Positions 34,068 through 45,559 of a stretch of DNA of 64,000 nt are shown piece by piece. Position 1 is the stretch's first letter; each line of letters begins with the position of its first letter. The notes below the pieces were generated by a model. That model saw only the letters and a program-made list of their open reading frames with translations, did no database searches and was not told the DNA's origin. Source of the DNA: Armigeres subalbatus (Eukaryota; Arthropoda; Insecta; Diptera; Culicidae); the NCBI RefSeq assembly GCF_024139115.2, contig NC_085140.1, forward strand, positions 297,567,293-297,631,292, given 5' to 3'. Both the position numbers and the translations under genes were made by a program.

Positions 34068-34740
34068 CAACCAAAGTTCAGATAACAGTACATTTCTGGC
34101 TTAATCAGCTCCAAGAGAGATCCTGAATAGAATTCTTTTGAGCTCACTTTTTAGATAGTTAACCGAACTATCCAGTTCACATTAAGTTATTTTCAAGCTT
34201 CTAAAGTGGACATCGAAGTTCACAAAAAGCTCGGTGAGAGTCTTGTATAACATGCTATTCAGCTAGACAATGAACCTTAAGTGAACTTTACAAAATAAAA
34301 TAAAAACCAGAAGGCGATGTACTGTAAGAACTTTTTTCATTTTTTTTTTCAATGATTGTTCGTCAGAACGTAGATACTCTTCTTATTTAGGATGCGAGAC
34401 TCCACGTGACGATGCACCTACCACAAGTACTGAACTCCAGTCCTCCTCTTATAATCCGGGATGCGTACCACTGCTCCACACGACCAACATGTAAAGTGGC
34501 AAAATTTTACTTCATGAGTTGATTTCATATATGACACTTGTGTCAAAGTTCACCATAAGTTCAATTAGGATAAAATGTGAACTATAGAGTTCGTATAATG
34601 TCAAGGTGGCACTAAATGTGAACTTTATGTCACAAAAAGTTCATATACCGAAACTGATTCTGAATTTGAAAGTTCACAAAAAAATCGCATGGAGCTTGAT
34701 TCTGAATTTTAAAGTTAATAAAAGGTTCATGTGGACCTGA
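34068..34740. repeat. Repeat family rich in GTTCA/TGAAC, with a tRNA-like insert
   Basis: Begins CCAAGCAACCAAAGTTCA and contains many AGTTCA/TGAACT motifs. The inverse terminus TGAACTTTTGGTTGCTTGG occurs at 36607-36626, after a similarly motif-rich stretch (36280-36620). These are likely two incomplete copies of one inverted-repeat family, because the flanking bases do not match as a duplication. At 34425-34488 (minus) lies a tRNA-like head with a TTATAA anticodon-loop motif. Confidence 0.4.
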
Positions 34741-36279
34741 TTGGCGGATTTGAATAGTTTGACGTTTCACTTTGTTTTGTTTTTTGTAGCAGTGAGCTTA
34801 TTCTCAGGTTCAAGGTATTATTCAGAACTTTTGACGTAGAACTACGTCTGTCTTTTCTATATTGGGGTACACTTTACGATTGCAAAAAATTGAAAATCGT
34901 CACGAAAATATGATAGACTTTGAACGTTAATATCTCAGCCGTTTCTCGATGGATTTTCAATTTTCTTGGACCATTCGATCAAGGAAGAGTCAACGCTCCA
35001 TACCCGATGTACACTGAAGTCGTTTGTTACGCAGTTATTTTTACAGGAATCGTTTTTATGCGATTTTTTATTCACGCGAGTTTCTGGATTTCCGCATTCC
35101 TTCAGACATACTTTGGGATTTACGCGGTTTTTTACGTTATTTTAATTTACGCGGCCCATATCTTCCGCGTAAAAATCGACTCTAGTGTGTTACAATATCC
35201 ATGTATGATAATATTTACTATTAAAAACTTGCTAACAGTTTAGCACTTGGTTTCGGTGAATCAGTCAATCTCGTAAGTGCATCGCAAGCTTCTTCTCCCA
35301 TAGCACTACATTCCAACTAGAACTTGGCCTGCTTTTCAACGTAGTAATTTATCAGCATTTATTTAGTTATTCATTGAAAGTTTTTTTTTATGTCCGCCAT
35401 TGCAGGGCTTTTAACTAACTGCAGTTCGTTTATGCTAACTTAAACGTGCGTTTTCCTTGAAAGCTTGGGGGCATTTGACGATAGCTTCTTGCTTACGTCT
35501 GTTGATGCAGTAGTGGGGCTCGGAATCTTTTTCGCTGCTGCAGTGAATGCGTTCTGGTAAACTTTCTTTGGCTCGTTTTTGCTGATTCGTAGGTGTCTGC
35601 CGGATCAAACGCTAAGTCCGACGCAATTCACGTGAAGGAATAATTATTATTATCAATAACGCCGTTGACAGCCCAGCTTTCGCAATAGGTTTTTCTGTAA
35701 TGAGCCACCAGGGGCTTAGACTGACTTAGCGATGGGTGGTAAGTCTCTGTAGCAGTTTGCGTCGGTAATAGTTGCAGCTGTACACTATCAGCCAGGCTTG
35801 TGCTTTTCAAATTGTGTAATCGATTATCATTTAAAATAATATAAACCTTACTAATACCAATTTAATGTCAACAATGAAGTTCAATCGGATGTTTGGCATT
35901 GTTACCAATGCTTCGAATCGAGATACAATTATCGAACGATTCTTACTCTCTATCGAGTTTTTATCAATTGGTAATTTGGATATGTGAACGCTTGAGAGTG
36001 TTGTTCATCCTCGATTATTTAAAAAAAATATTTTTATCTTCATTTTCAAATGTTGGTCCAAAAATTATATACATCACATCGAAAACAGATTCAGGCTGGG
36101 CTTGAAAAACGCTTGCTTTGCTCTCATCGCACAGAATAGTCGAAACCCTGTTGATTACATACAGCTACGTAGTTCAACGTCACCTTTGCGTACAACCCGA
36201 TTGGGCTGAACCTTTGAGTTTTTGTACTTTGTGAAAAAAATATTTTGTGCTCTTTTGTGCTGACAAGTGAAGTTTGTGC
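34741..36279. other. Spacer with a TTTACGCG-rich patch
   Basis: 35020-35190 repeats short TTACGCGGTTTTTTACG-like motifs, a degenerate simple repeat. The 107-codon frame over it (34920-35243) is a product of this and is not called. Nothing else recognised. Confidence 0.35.
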
Positions 36280-36626
36280 TATCGTGGAACTTGATATTAG
36301 AAGTTCGGAACAAGTTCCAAAGTAGCGTGGTGTGAACTTTCTAGTTCGGAATAATTTTGATTTTACAAGTTGATTAGAAGTTCGGTTAGTACTTGAACCG
36401 AACTTCTTTTTAGAAGTTCGGAACAATGATTTAAGTAGCATGACGTGAACTTGAAAGTTCAGATGAAGAGGAATAAGCAACTTTTTTTAAACTTTCAAGT
36501 TCATTAATAGTAATTATTGAAAGTTAAGTTCGGTTTGTGAAAAATTGAGCTATATTCGAACTAAATGTGAACTTCTTAGTTCAATCCTCAAGTCTAACTT
36601 CAAGTTGAACTTTTGGTTGCTTGGGT
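36280..36626. repeat. Repeat family rich in AGTTCGG/TGAAC
   Basis: Dense GTTCGGAACAA, GTGAACTT and TGAAAGTT motifs in both orientations, ending in TGAACTTTTGGTTGCTTGG, the inverse of the start at 34068. Interpreted as the right part of a dispersed inverted-repeat element. Confidence 0.4.
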
Positions 36627-36794
36627 ACAGCCAACACTGTAGAAATTTACGCTGAAAAACATTTAATTTAACTTTACTGATGTAGTCTGTAATTTGTTGT
36701 AAGTAATTATTGATACAGAATAGATTTTTGTTTGGGTTTTGTCGAAAATCGAATTTCAAAATATTCGGGGGAAATTGATTCTTTTCCAAAAACA

Positions 36795-37020
36795 TGCTTT
36801 CATGAGCATGAGCATGATGCCGTACATTTCGTAGTGGCTACTCCGTGACCAGAGCAATCGCAATTGGACAAGGAGCCAATGGCTGGAAGCATGGGATTTT
36901 CTCTCCAACCTTAATGTGCACAATCCGAGAGCTCTAATATTCTGAATGGTCGATAACGGCGCTGACCACGTCCTCACGGTTTATCGGGGGTGGGAAGGAA
37001 GGCTAGGCTAGGTTTTATGG
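36795..37020 (-). mobile_element. Non-LTR 3'-end repeat (same family as 60.1 kb)
   Basis: On the plus strand, GAGCAT tandem repeats are followed by GTGGCTACTCCGTGACCAG, GAGAGCTCTAATATT and GGTCGATAACGGCGCTGACC. The segment at 60141-60330 has the same skeleton (GGTTGCTACTCCGTGA, GATCAATAACGGCGCCGGCC), preceded by TTAGC repeats. The tandem tails at the left imply minus-strand orientation. Confidence 0.55.
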
Positions 37021-37139
37021 CAGAGGTTCGTCTTGATTAACGGGTTGCCAATGTGATAGGAATGAAAGGGAGGTATATTCTAATTGGATGCCGAAACGAG
37101 CCTGTTTTCGCTCATTTCGAATTTTAACAGTTACCTGCT

Positions 37140-37310
37140 AGATCTAATCAAGTTGTAGGTATAGGGATAGAGGATGAAAACGGTTTGAAAGCCCATTTAC
37201 TGAAACATGAGAAATATATGAAAAGATACAAAGTAGCAGAAATGGAACGGCCCTGGGATTGAACCCACGACCTCTTGCGTATAAGGCAGAGGCAATAGCC
37301 ATATGACCAT
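37140..37310 (-). mobile_element. tRNA-Ile(UAU)-like SINE fragment
   Basis: The head read on the minus strand (37307-37246) has CTCTGCCTTATACGCAAGAG (anticodon arm) and GGTCGTGGGTTCAATCCC (box B), matching the copy at 29194. The acceptor stem does not pair. The short body shares CTACTTTGTAT with the other copy. Confidence 0.55.
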
Positions 37311-37625
37311 AAAGCCATTTTTTTTTCAAAAACGTGCTTTGATAAAAGTAGAAAGTTCCTTCAAAATATGTAGATTTTCCGACTTGATGTACGTATCCAT
37401 GAACGAGTTTCTTACGAAATTCTTGATGCCTTTATTATGATATCTACTCAATAAATATTTTTTTCTGGCCAACCCTCCATAAAATTTGTTCAAATTATAT
37501 AGAATTTGGAAGTAATGTTGACATTTTTATCAGTACAGATCATTTTTTACATTCATGGCTTTGTGCTGAAAAATGACTGCATTTGTTCAATGTTAGAAGA
37601 AGTTATTCAAATTTAGATCTTTATG
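37311..37625. other. Spacer, nothing recognised
   Basis: AT-rich sequence ending at the target duplication of RTE-like copy 2. Confidence 0.5.
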
Positions 37626-37999
37626 AGGGTCCAAACACGCGTGGGCAGCAGGGACTATGTCCAAGGGCTTGACGATCTCTCCCCAGGCCATCTGCGAGTT
37701 GTGGTACCTGCCTAGGATGTGGTGGGGTTTGACAGTGGGCCCTGTTAAACTTCTATAAAAAGCTGCATGTATCCGCAAGTAGACTCCGCCAAAGTGACCG
37801 TGTGCCGCTCTAAGCGTGCAAGTCCTGGTGTTAAATAGGTGGGACGCTTAACAGCCCGGACATCCGACGAGACAGGAGGTTTGTGCCGGCCTTCAAAAAC
37901 AACCATTACGAACGACATAGAAGATAATACGACTCGATAAAATCGGCAACGACCTAGGCGACGAATACAGGACCACGATTGGAAGCTTGGAACATGAAA

Positions 38000-40640
38000 C
38001 TGCAAGTCGCTAGGCTTTGCAGGTTGCGACATGATAATCTACGATGAATTACTTCGACGTTGTAGCGCTGCAGGAAATCTGCTGGACAGGACAGAAAGTA
38101 TGGAAAAGCGGGCATCGAGCGGCTACCTTCTACCAAAGCTGTGGCACCACCAACGAGCTGAGAATCGGCCTAATAGTGCTGGGAAAGATGCGCCAACGCG
38201 TAATTAGGTGGCTGCCAATCAATGCAAGGATGTGAAAGCTGAGGATAGTAGGCCGATTCTTCAACTATAGCATCATCAACGTGCACAGCCTACACGAAGA
38301 AAAAGGAAGATGCGTTCTATGCACAGCTGGAGCAGACATACGATGGATGCCCACTGCGAGACGTCAAAATCGTCATCGGTAACATGAACGATGCATAAAC
38401 TTTTGCAGCCTCCCGCGGAATGGTAGTCCGAAGCACTTTCTTCCCCCGCAAGAATATCCACAAGGCCACATGGAAATCACCTAATCAAGAAACGGAAAAC
38501 CAAATCGACCACGTTCTTATCAACGGTAAATTCTTCTCCGACATCACGAACGTGCGCACTTACCGCAGTGCGAATATTGAATACGACCACTATCTCGTTG
38601 CAGTATGCCTGCGCTCAAAATTCTTGACGGTGTACAACACGCGTCGGAGTCGTCCGCCGTGGCTTAACATTGGGCGGCTACAAGACGGTAGACTAGCCCA
38701 AGACTACACGCAACAGCTGAAAGTGGCACTCCCAACGGAAGAGCAGCTAGGCGCAGCATCTCTTGAAGATGGCTGGAGAGATATTCGATCCGCCATTGGT
38801 AGCACCGCAACCGCTGCACTAGACACGGTGCCCCGAATCAGATAAACGACTGGTATGACGGCGAATGTGAGCAGTTTGTTGAGGAGAAGAATGCAGCATG
38901 GGCGAGATTGCTGTAACACCGCACGAGGGCGAACGAGACACAGAAAGAAAGATCGAGACCGTTAAGAGACAGAGCAACTGTACCGCACTAATAACGCACA
39001 AATTCCATGAGAAGTTGAACCATTCACGTAAGGGCCACGTGCCACAGCCGATATGTGTACGGGAACCTTCTTACAAACGAGCGTGAGGTGATCCAAAGGT
39101 GGCGGCACTGCAGCAGCACTACGAAGAGCACCTGAATGGCGATGTGGCAGACAAGGGCGGCGGCGGTATGGTAATGAACCTAGAAGCACGCGCGCAGGAC
39201 ATGCGACTTCTGGCTCCGAATCTGCAGGAAATCCAGAAGGAGATCAGCCGGCTGAAAAACAACAAAGCCCCTGAAGTTGACCAACTACCAGGAGAGCTGT
39301 TTAAACAAGGTGGTGAGGCACTGGCTAGAGCGCTACACTGGGTAATTACCAAGGTTTGGGAGGATGAGGTTCTGCCGCAGGAGTGGATGGAAGGTGTGGT
39401 GTGTCCCATCTACAAAAAGGGCGACAAGCTGGATTGTAGCAACTACCGCGCAAGCACATTGCTGAACGCCGCCTACAAGGTACTCTCCCAAATCTTATGC
39501 CACCTACCACCAATTGCAAGCAAGTCCGTGAAGCAGTACCAGGCGGGAATTTAAGGGTGAACGCTCTACCACAGATTAGGTGCCCACACATCATCTATTT
39601 ATCGACTTCAAAGCCGCATATGATACAATCGATCGGGACCAGCTATGGCAACTAATGCACGAAAATATATTTCCGGATAAACTGATACGGTTGATCAAGG
39701 CGACGATGGATCGGGTGATGTGCGTAGTTCGAGTCCCTTCGTAACGCGCAGAGGGTTACGGCAAGGTGATGGTCTTTCGTGTCTGCTATTCAACATCGCT
39801 TTGGAGGGAGTAATACGAAGGGTGGGGATACGATTTTCACGAAGTCCGTCCAGTTATTTGGTTTTGCCGACGATCAATGTCAATCATGGCACATAACTTT
39901 GAGAGGATGGAGGAAGCCTACACAGTTAAAAATTCTGAAAATTACATGCCACAGAAATATTTGAACCCATATTTTTGTGTTAAATAACCTTTAATTTTAC
40001 TTCCAACTTTTTCTTGTACGCAACATTGTATGGAAGCCCCATAGTAATGACAACCTGTAATTTTAAAAAATGATGGAAAAATGAGTCGAATCGAACGGAG
40101 CCTTTTTGTTACATATATGCTGTAACATTTATATACTGTGTACATCATACTGCTAAGCTAAACGGATTGGACTAGTCATCAACACGTCGAAGACGAAGTA
40201 CATGATAGGAAGAGGCTTAAGAGAGGTTAATGTAAGCCACCCACCACGAGTTTCTATCGGTGGTGTCGAGTTGGTTGAAGAATTCGTGTACTTGAGCTCA
40301 CTGGTGATCGTCGATAACGATACCAGCAGAGAAATTCGGAGACGCATCATGGCAGGAAATCATACGTACTTTGGACTCCGCAAAACGCTTCGATCGAATA
40401 GAGTTCGCCGCCGTATCAAACTGACTATCTACAAAACGCTTATTAGACTTATCTCTACGGACACGAGACTTGGACGATGCTCGTGGAGGACCGTGGAGTT
40501 TTCGAAAGAAAAGTGCTGCGTACCATATATGGTGGGGTGCAGACCCTCCGCAGACTGCGTGGATGGCGAAATGCAGCCATGGACCGAGCTGAATAGAGAA
40601 GACTTTTATGTACAGCCAGCTTAGGCCACTCCGACCTTAG
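38000..40640 (+). pseudogene. RTE-like endonuclease-reverse transcriptase (decayed)
   Basis: Endonuclease pieces (ALQEICWTGQ near 38066, ENQIDHVLING near 38500, YDHYLVAV near 38585) and reverse transcriptase pieces (a 151-codon frame at 39099-39554 with AYKVLSQIL; IDFKAAYD near 39600; GFADD near 39860) lie in different frames. Relative to copy 1 it has lost bases around 38380-38400, 38930, 39575 (removing the region before motif A) and 40500. At motif C the sequence after FADD is shifted. It keeps sense codons where copy 1 has the first two stops, which shows they were acquired independently. Confidence 0.85.
39921..40140. mobile_element. 220-bp TA-flanked MITE inside RTE copy 2
   Basis: Begins CACAGTTAAAAATTCTGAAA and ends TATACTGTG; the first and last six bases are exact inverses. 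TA flanks it at 39919-39920 and 40141-40142. The empty site is visible in RTE copy 1 at about 24878, where the host sequence runs on without the insert. A related left half occurs at 59679-59830. Confidence 0.75.
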
Positions 40641-40669
40641 TCTGGTAATAACAATAGGGTCCAAACACG

Positions 40670-42669
40670 TAAACCAAATTAGTACGACTAGTGAGACAGT
40701 AAGGAATGCTTTTATCGATATCAGCAACATATTAAACAGAACCTAAAATCACATCCTCGACGGTTCTGAAAGTGCAAAGTATAAGTTTGCCAAGATGTTT
40801 TCCGAAGAGGAGCTTAGTGAATAGAGCTCACAACAAGCAGAATTCCACTCTTGGATGAACAAGATATCGATGCGATTGCTAGCGATGAAACAATGATATC
40901 GGGCACAGCTTCTTGACCGAATTTTTTCTCTATCCGGGACCAAACGATTTTTTTTTTTTTTTTAATAGAAGCTTGTCGATGGCCTTGTGGAGAATATAGT
41001 TATCCATAAACATCCATCAATGTTAATGTTGGCGTGAGCACGCAGTTTATTTGCAAGTGCCCAACACGTCCGACATTAGGTTAAATTAGAATTGATTACG
41101 ACATTATTTTGTTCATAGCCCGTTGAAGTATTTGTAGAATAAAGAGCAAAGTCCCCCAAAGGATCGAATCTCCTAACCTTCCCCTACCGGAAACATCACG
41201 TTAATCCAAGAGCACGAGAGCTAAGAATGCTTCCATTAGTCTGATTAAAAATCCACCAGTTTTGATGATATCGCATAAGCTTTGGTTGTTGATGAAGAAG
41301 ATCGTTTGATTTACACTTCAGGTCGATCCCACAAATATTTAACTTCGTCTATTGATCTATTCATCTTTAACCCAAGTAGCACAATTTAAAACGATTTGAT
41401 TTTAGCAACTCATATATGACTGAATTTGGTAATACATGGGTCACAGTATGTCTGTTACTTATAATTGAATCGTGAGATACTTTCGTATGGCCGAGTTTCC
41501 GACTAATATGCTATTAATAGTAAGATACTAGTTCACTGCAAATGAGAGAGTCACTTATTCGGGATTGATGTGTGTGTAACTCGTAAGCAACCTCGTGCAT
41601 ATCTTGTGAGCTACATAAATGCGCTTTGGGGGTTGGTTTCTGCATCGACGTAACTGGCTTCGAAGCCTATTCGACGCTCTAGCTATACTCCCTCAATCTA
41701 ATTTACATCATAGTTCTTGCAATCAAGAATCAAGCTGTTCGATTATTAACAAGTGGATGCATGTTTCTTCAACAGTAACAGATGACAAAGTTACTTTCAA
41801 TAGAACTCAGATAAAATCTGAACTTCTGTATAATAATGAATTACTGAAGGCAGCATGACAAAAATCATGAAAAATTCATTTTCGTGGACACAATGAACAA
41901 TGTTTAAAAAATAACAATCTTGGAACTAAAAACTGGAATTTTCTGGGGGAAAGAGAAGAAATTTTATTAGACCTCTAGACGATTAAAAAATCGATTCTCC
42001 AGAAGGGGGAGGGGTCTCAAATTACCATAGAAAAATTTCTTGTCTTAAAAATCTCCAAATACCTAATTTAATTCCATTTACTTGATTAGTTATGCAGACA
42101 TTTGTGTTTCATTTGTATGAAAGCCACTCTTGCCGTTCAAAATTCTATGAGTTGTCCTAAATATTAAACCCAAGAAAAATATATTCCTAAGAAAACAGCC
42201 GAAGCCGGTGATGATGGTGACCCTCTTAGTAAGTGGCCTGCATCCTGCGCTGAATGGAATAGCTCCATATTAAAACCGTAGCTAAATACGTTCTGGTATG
42301 TACGAACACCTACTTTAGAGAAGATCTTACTCCACCATAATGTAAATCCGCAGCCTTTAGCAGCGTGATTTAAGTCATGGATTCGGGAACACCAGTCACG
42401 TTTTCCAGAACGTTCCAGAATACGTGACTGTTGTTCACAAAACCGTGACTCACAATATAACGTGATCTTGTTAGTTCATGAATTCATGAACGCTTTTGCA
42501 TGTACTCTTGCGAATCTAATGAGTGATGATGATGAAAGAATGAAACACATTTGAAGGATTATTTGTGGGAGATTCTTGTTTGAAACTTGCGCTCGCCTCA
42601 TTAGCAGAAATTGATTCACTCGTGATTCACCCACCCTCACACATGTATCCTGAGCGACTGCTTGATTAA
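40670..42669. other. Spacer, nothing recognised
   Basis: No repeat family found elsewhere in the window and no coding signal. A T-run at 40951-40970 is the only simple-sequence feature. Confidence 0.4.
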
Positions 42670-42785
42670 GCCACGCCTTTGGTCCAGGTCAGATTCCTGT
42701 CGACTTCTTTTATCGAGGTTTTGGAGCCCCTAGATATGAGCGTGCTTGCAAATTTGGTCTCCGCTCTACCGTAATGTGTGGCAGT
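42670..42785 (-). mobile_element. LINE C-terminal fragment (same family as 51.3 kb)
   Basis: On the minus strand the segment encodes IKEVDRNLTW, identical to the tail of the reverse-transcriptase ORF near 52255-52285, preceded by decayed relatives of its upstream bases. The 75-codon frame 42666-42893 therefore derives from a LINE and is not a host gene. Confidence 0.6.
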
Positions 42786-43094
42786 TTTGATGTTATCGTC
42801 GATGGAGCTCAGCATTTGAGGTTTAGCTATGAAGCTCGAATTGTAAAACGTAGACATCGGTTGATGAATACTTGCAGTTTCTGCTGATCTCACTCGTGAG
42901 AATATTGTAAAATACCGTAGAGAAAATTATGCTAGCGCCTTGTTAGTAATTCAATACGCCATCAGATGCTCTCTACTTGACTTATCATGTAACTCAAAAT
43001 TCTTATACATGACTCGTGAATGAATTGTGAGTTCGTGTTGAATGATTTCTGACATACCAATGAGTAAATCCAGAGAAGCTCAAAACTTACGGTA

Positions 43095-43215
43095 ACAATA
43101 ATTGATAAGAAAATTATTACTGTTGAGGCCTTACTGTTGAGGTCGAAATACGTATCTGTCAAGATACAATTAAGTGGTGGTATTCAATGAGATTGTATAA
43201 ACTCGTCTTATGACA
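43095..43215 (-). repeat. Dispersed repeat with TAATTCCACC/GGTGGAATTA motif, copy 1
   Basis: Shares GTCGAAATACGTATCTGTCA and the following AAGATACAATTAAGTGGTGG with the inverse of 50813-50880. The family recurs at 50800-50945 and, as a complete inverted-repeat form, at 52840-53057. Confidence 0.6.
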
Positions 43216-43499
43216 GGTGAATAATAATTTATTAACTTGTGAGAAACTCATAAGTTGCACGTTAGTTAAACCACGTTAAACAATAATAACTTATGAGCAA
43301 TATATAAATGAATAATACTCATGAGAAACTTGTGAATGGTTCCCATGACTTATTCCTAATTTTCTCATAATTGAGTGAATTGTTAATGGCTTCTGGCATA
43401 CCTTCGAGAACAATAAACTCACCTCGATGCTAAAGAGATTAAATTCACCAGAGCTTTCACATTTTTTTACATTTACACAATTGTACAGAATTCCCGTGA

Positions 43500-44235
43500 G
43501 AAAATCTATGAAACTTCCACTGGAACATATTTGGAATTTCAAGGAAAATTGTTCCAATTTCCATAGGAAAACCTTCCAAACTTCAAGGAGAAGTTTTTCT
43601 AATTTTCCACGAGAAAGTCAATTCTTCGGAATTTTCATGGGAAATTCTTCGGAAATTCAAAGGGTGATTCTTCGGATTTTCATGAGAAATATTTCGGAAT
43701 TTCCATGGGAAGATCTCCGGATTTCTTAGAATTTTCACGGAAAATACTTTAAAATGTCCACGGTATATTTTTTGGAATTTCTGAGGAAATTCCTATCCAC
43801 GGACAATTTTTTGGGAACTTTCCACGGAACGAAAATTTTTTCAGAATTCTAACGAGATTTTTTTTAAATTTCCAACGACAATTCTTTGAGATTTTCAAGC
43901 GTAATCCTTTAGAGTTTTCACGAAAAATTTTATTTAATACCAACGGGATTTTTTTTGTCATTTCCACGAGCAGTTTGTTAGAATTTCCACGATTTCGATT
44001 TTACAATTTCCTCTGGAAATTCTATGACATTTCCACTGGAAGTTTATTGAAGTAGGCATTGGACTTTCTACACACAATTGTTTGGAATTTGCACGAGAAA
44101 TTATTCGAAAATTTAATGGAAAATTCTTCAGTATTTTGGGGCAGAACTTCCCGGAATTCCATGGGAAATTCTTTGGAATACTCTCAGAAGATTTTCCAGA
44201 ATTTATTTGAATTTTCACGGGAAATTATTTGATTT
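43500..44235. repeat. Degenerate minisatellite, about 30-bp unit
   Basis: Dozens of imperfect units of the form GGAATTTCCACGGGAAATTC(TT) run head to tail with strong divergence. All short frames here (for example 43427-43729 and the minus-strand frames at 43749-44218) encode repeats such as FPWK or NFPW and are artefacts. Confidence 0.85.
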
Positions 44236-44640
44236 CAAGGTTTCTCAAAATTGAATTCTTTTGATGTATATTTAAAAGTCCACTAGCAGAAAACTTGTGA
44301 CATGTGATGTGAAGTAATAATAACGAATGTATTCAATATGAAATAAAAATGCCTGTGTCCAATCTCATGATATCTTGTTATTCGATATAATGTCAACAAC
44401 ATCATTCAATTATTATTTTTTACTGGAATAATAAATCAACGTTCTTTTGTGCGTTTTGAAAATCAAGCTAACTTGCTTAACAAAGCACCTTACATCGCGC
44501 TTCAGAAGCAGCGGCAACCTTAGTAATGGAAAAGTGTTGTATTTTTACAGGTTAAAACACGCTTTTTAGGTTTTAAATATCTCAAACAACATCAGAACAT
44601 CCACATTTCTAATAAAAACAAATCAACAAATAGTGGGCAT

Positions 44641-44823
44641 TAGGGTGGTTCAAAAAATCGATTTTGCTCCACATTTCCCCATACTAATTTGCATGCAAAC
44701 TTGAAACGGCTTGTGCTAAATGAGTTTTAATCCAAATGAGCTTAAATTTTCAGTGGACACTCAGAACATGGTAAAAAATCAGATGAGCATGGTGGAGCAA
44801 AATCGATTTTTTGAACCACCCTA
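44641..44823. mobile_element. 183-bp hAT-like MITE with 8-bp target duplication
   Basis: Perfect terminal inverted repeats of about 32 bp starting TAGGGTGGTTCAAAAAATCG; GTGGGCAT flanks it at 44633-44640 and 44824-44831. An 8-bp duplication and a YAGGG start are characteristic of the hAT superfamily. There is no coding capacity. Perfect arms and flanks suggest a young insertion. Confidence 0.85.
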
Positions 44824-45086
44824 GTGGGCATACATGAGTCTTCGATGTTTCTTCAATCAAAGAATCAATCAGTGTAATAATCAAACCTTAATATTATTAT
44901 TACCAATATTTGTATATGAACATAAAAATAGATTTCTTAGCCTTTATTTTTACATTTGCACAACCGATTAAAAGATATTTCTTGTGTGGAAATTTTTAAC
45001 TGCAAGTTTAATGCACGACACAAATAAAAACGCAACTTATACAAATCAGTTGAATTCGGATCAAACATCAAACTGCAAAATTGTTG

Positions 45087-45092
45087 TTTATT
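45087..45092 (-). promoter_or_regulatory. Candidate polyadenylation signal
   Basis: AATAAA on the minus strand, about 51 nt past the stop codon of the candidate ORF at 45143-45433. Such hexamers are common in AT-rich DNA, so on its own this is weak. Confidence 0.35.
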
Positions 45093-45142
45093 ATTGACTT
45101 GAACAGTGGATTAGTTTCCAGCATCAGCAGATAAATTTGAAG

Positions 45143-45433
45143 CTACGGCTTAAACAAGGGGATTAACGTAATGAAAACTGAAACGAGCGCCATTCGTTCC
45201 GCTGGATGCCCAAGTGGAAGAAAACTTCCACCAGTCAGTATTGCAGAAAAAATGCTAAGCTCTTCAATCGGAACACTGTCGAAGTCGATGTCGCAATCGA
45301 AGCGGAAAGGATCAACAGGCGACCATCTGGATGTCGGGGTGGGTTGGGTAGCTAATCTCCTCTCCAATAGCCGTATCAGTTCGGTTTTTATGGTTTCCCG
45401 TGTTTGTGTGTATGGAGATGTGTATTTATGCAT
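45143..45433 (-). CDS. Candidate small host protein (96 aa), function unknown
   Basis: A 96-codon minus-strand frame with a favourable start context (CACAATG) and an in-frame stop shortly upstream. The protein starts MHKYTSPYTQTRETIK, then has a basic leucine-rich stretch (LIRLLERRL), a proline/serine linker, an acidic-aromatic stretch (FRFDCDIDFDSV) and a hydrophobic C-terminus ending TLIPLFKP. G+C content is well above the flanks and codons are varied, unlike the repeat-derived frames nearby. A TATATA element lies about 110 bp upstream and an AATAAA about 51 bp downstream. I see no recognised domain. It might be a first coding exon, a whole small gene or a decayed element; the antisense frame of 112 codons covers the same bases and cannot be excluded. 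Confidence 0.4.
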   Translation of the reverse strand: MHKYTSPYTQTRETIKTELIRLLERRLATQPTPTSRWSPVDPFRFDCDIDFDSVPIEELSIFSAILTGGSFLPLGHPAERMALVSVFITLIPLFKP

Positions 45434-45542
45434 TGTGCGGTTTGTGGTTTATCCTGGAGCATGTGATGATACGTGGGTGGTTAGAGGTCGTGCCACAAAT
45501 GTGAGTTGAGAATAAACGGGAGATAAATCGTCACTACACATG

Positions 45543-45549
45543 TATATAA
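45543..45549 (-). promoter_or_regulatory. Candidate TATA element
   Basis: TTATATA on the minus strand, about 110 bp before the start codon of the candidate ORF at 45143-45433. The same bases read TATATAAG on the plus strand, so direction is ambiguous. No initiator motif was convincing. Confidence 0.25.
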
Positions 45550-45559
45550 GAACATCGGA

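Larger units (their letters stand above)
37640..40655 (+). mobile_element. RTE-like non-LTR retrotransposon, copy 2, with 14-bp target duplication
   Basis: Same family as 22408-25620. The 14-bp sequence AGGGTCCAAACACG flanks it at 37626-37639 and 40656-40669, giving exact ends. It starts CGTGGGCAGCAGGGACTATG, a 5' end that also appears inverted near 61210, so this is probably the true family start. The 3' end is CCTTAGTCTGGTAATAACAAT. Many deletions make it shorter than a functional element, and a MITE sits at 39921-40140. Confidence 0.9.

Noticed and set aside
34068..36626. A single 2.5-kb transposon with CCAAGCAACCAAA ends
   Set aside because: The ends are inverse, but the flanking bases share no duplication and the interior holds unrelated material, so two partial copies are more likely.
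43427..44218. Several 70-100 codon ORFs with repeated FPWK/NFPW motifs
   Set aside because: Direct products of the 30-bp degenerate minisatellite on both strands.
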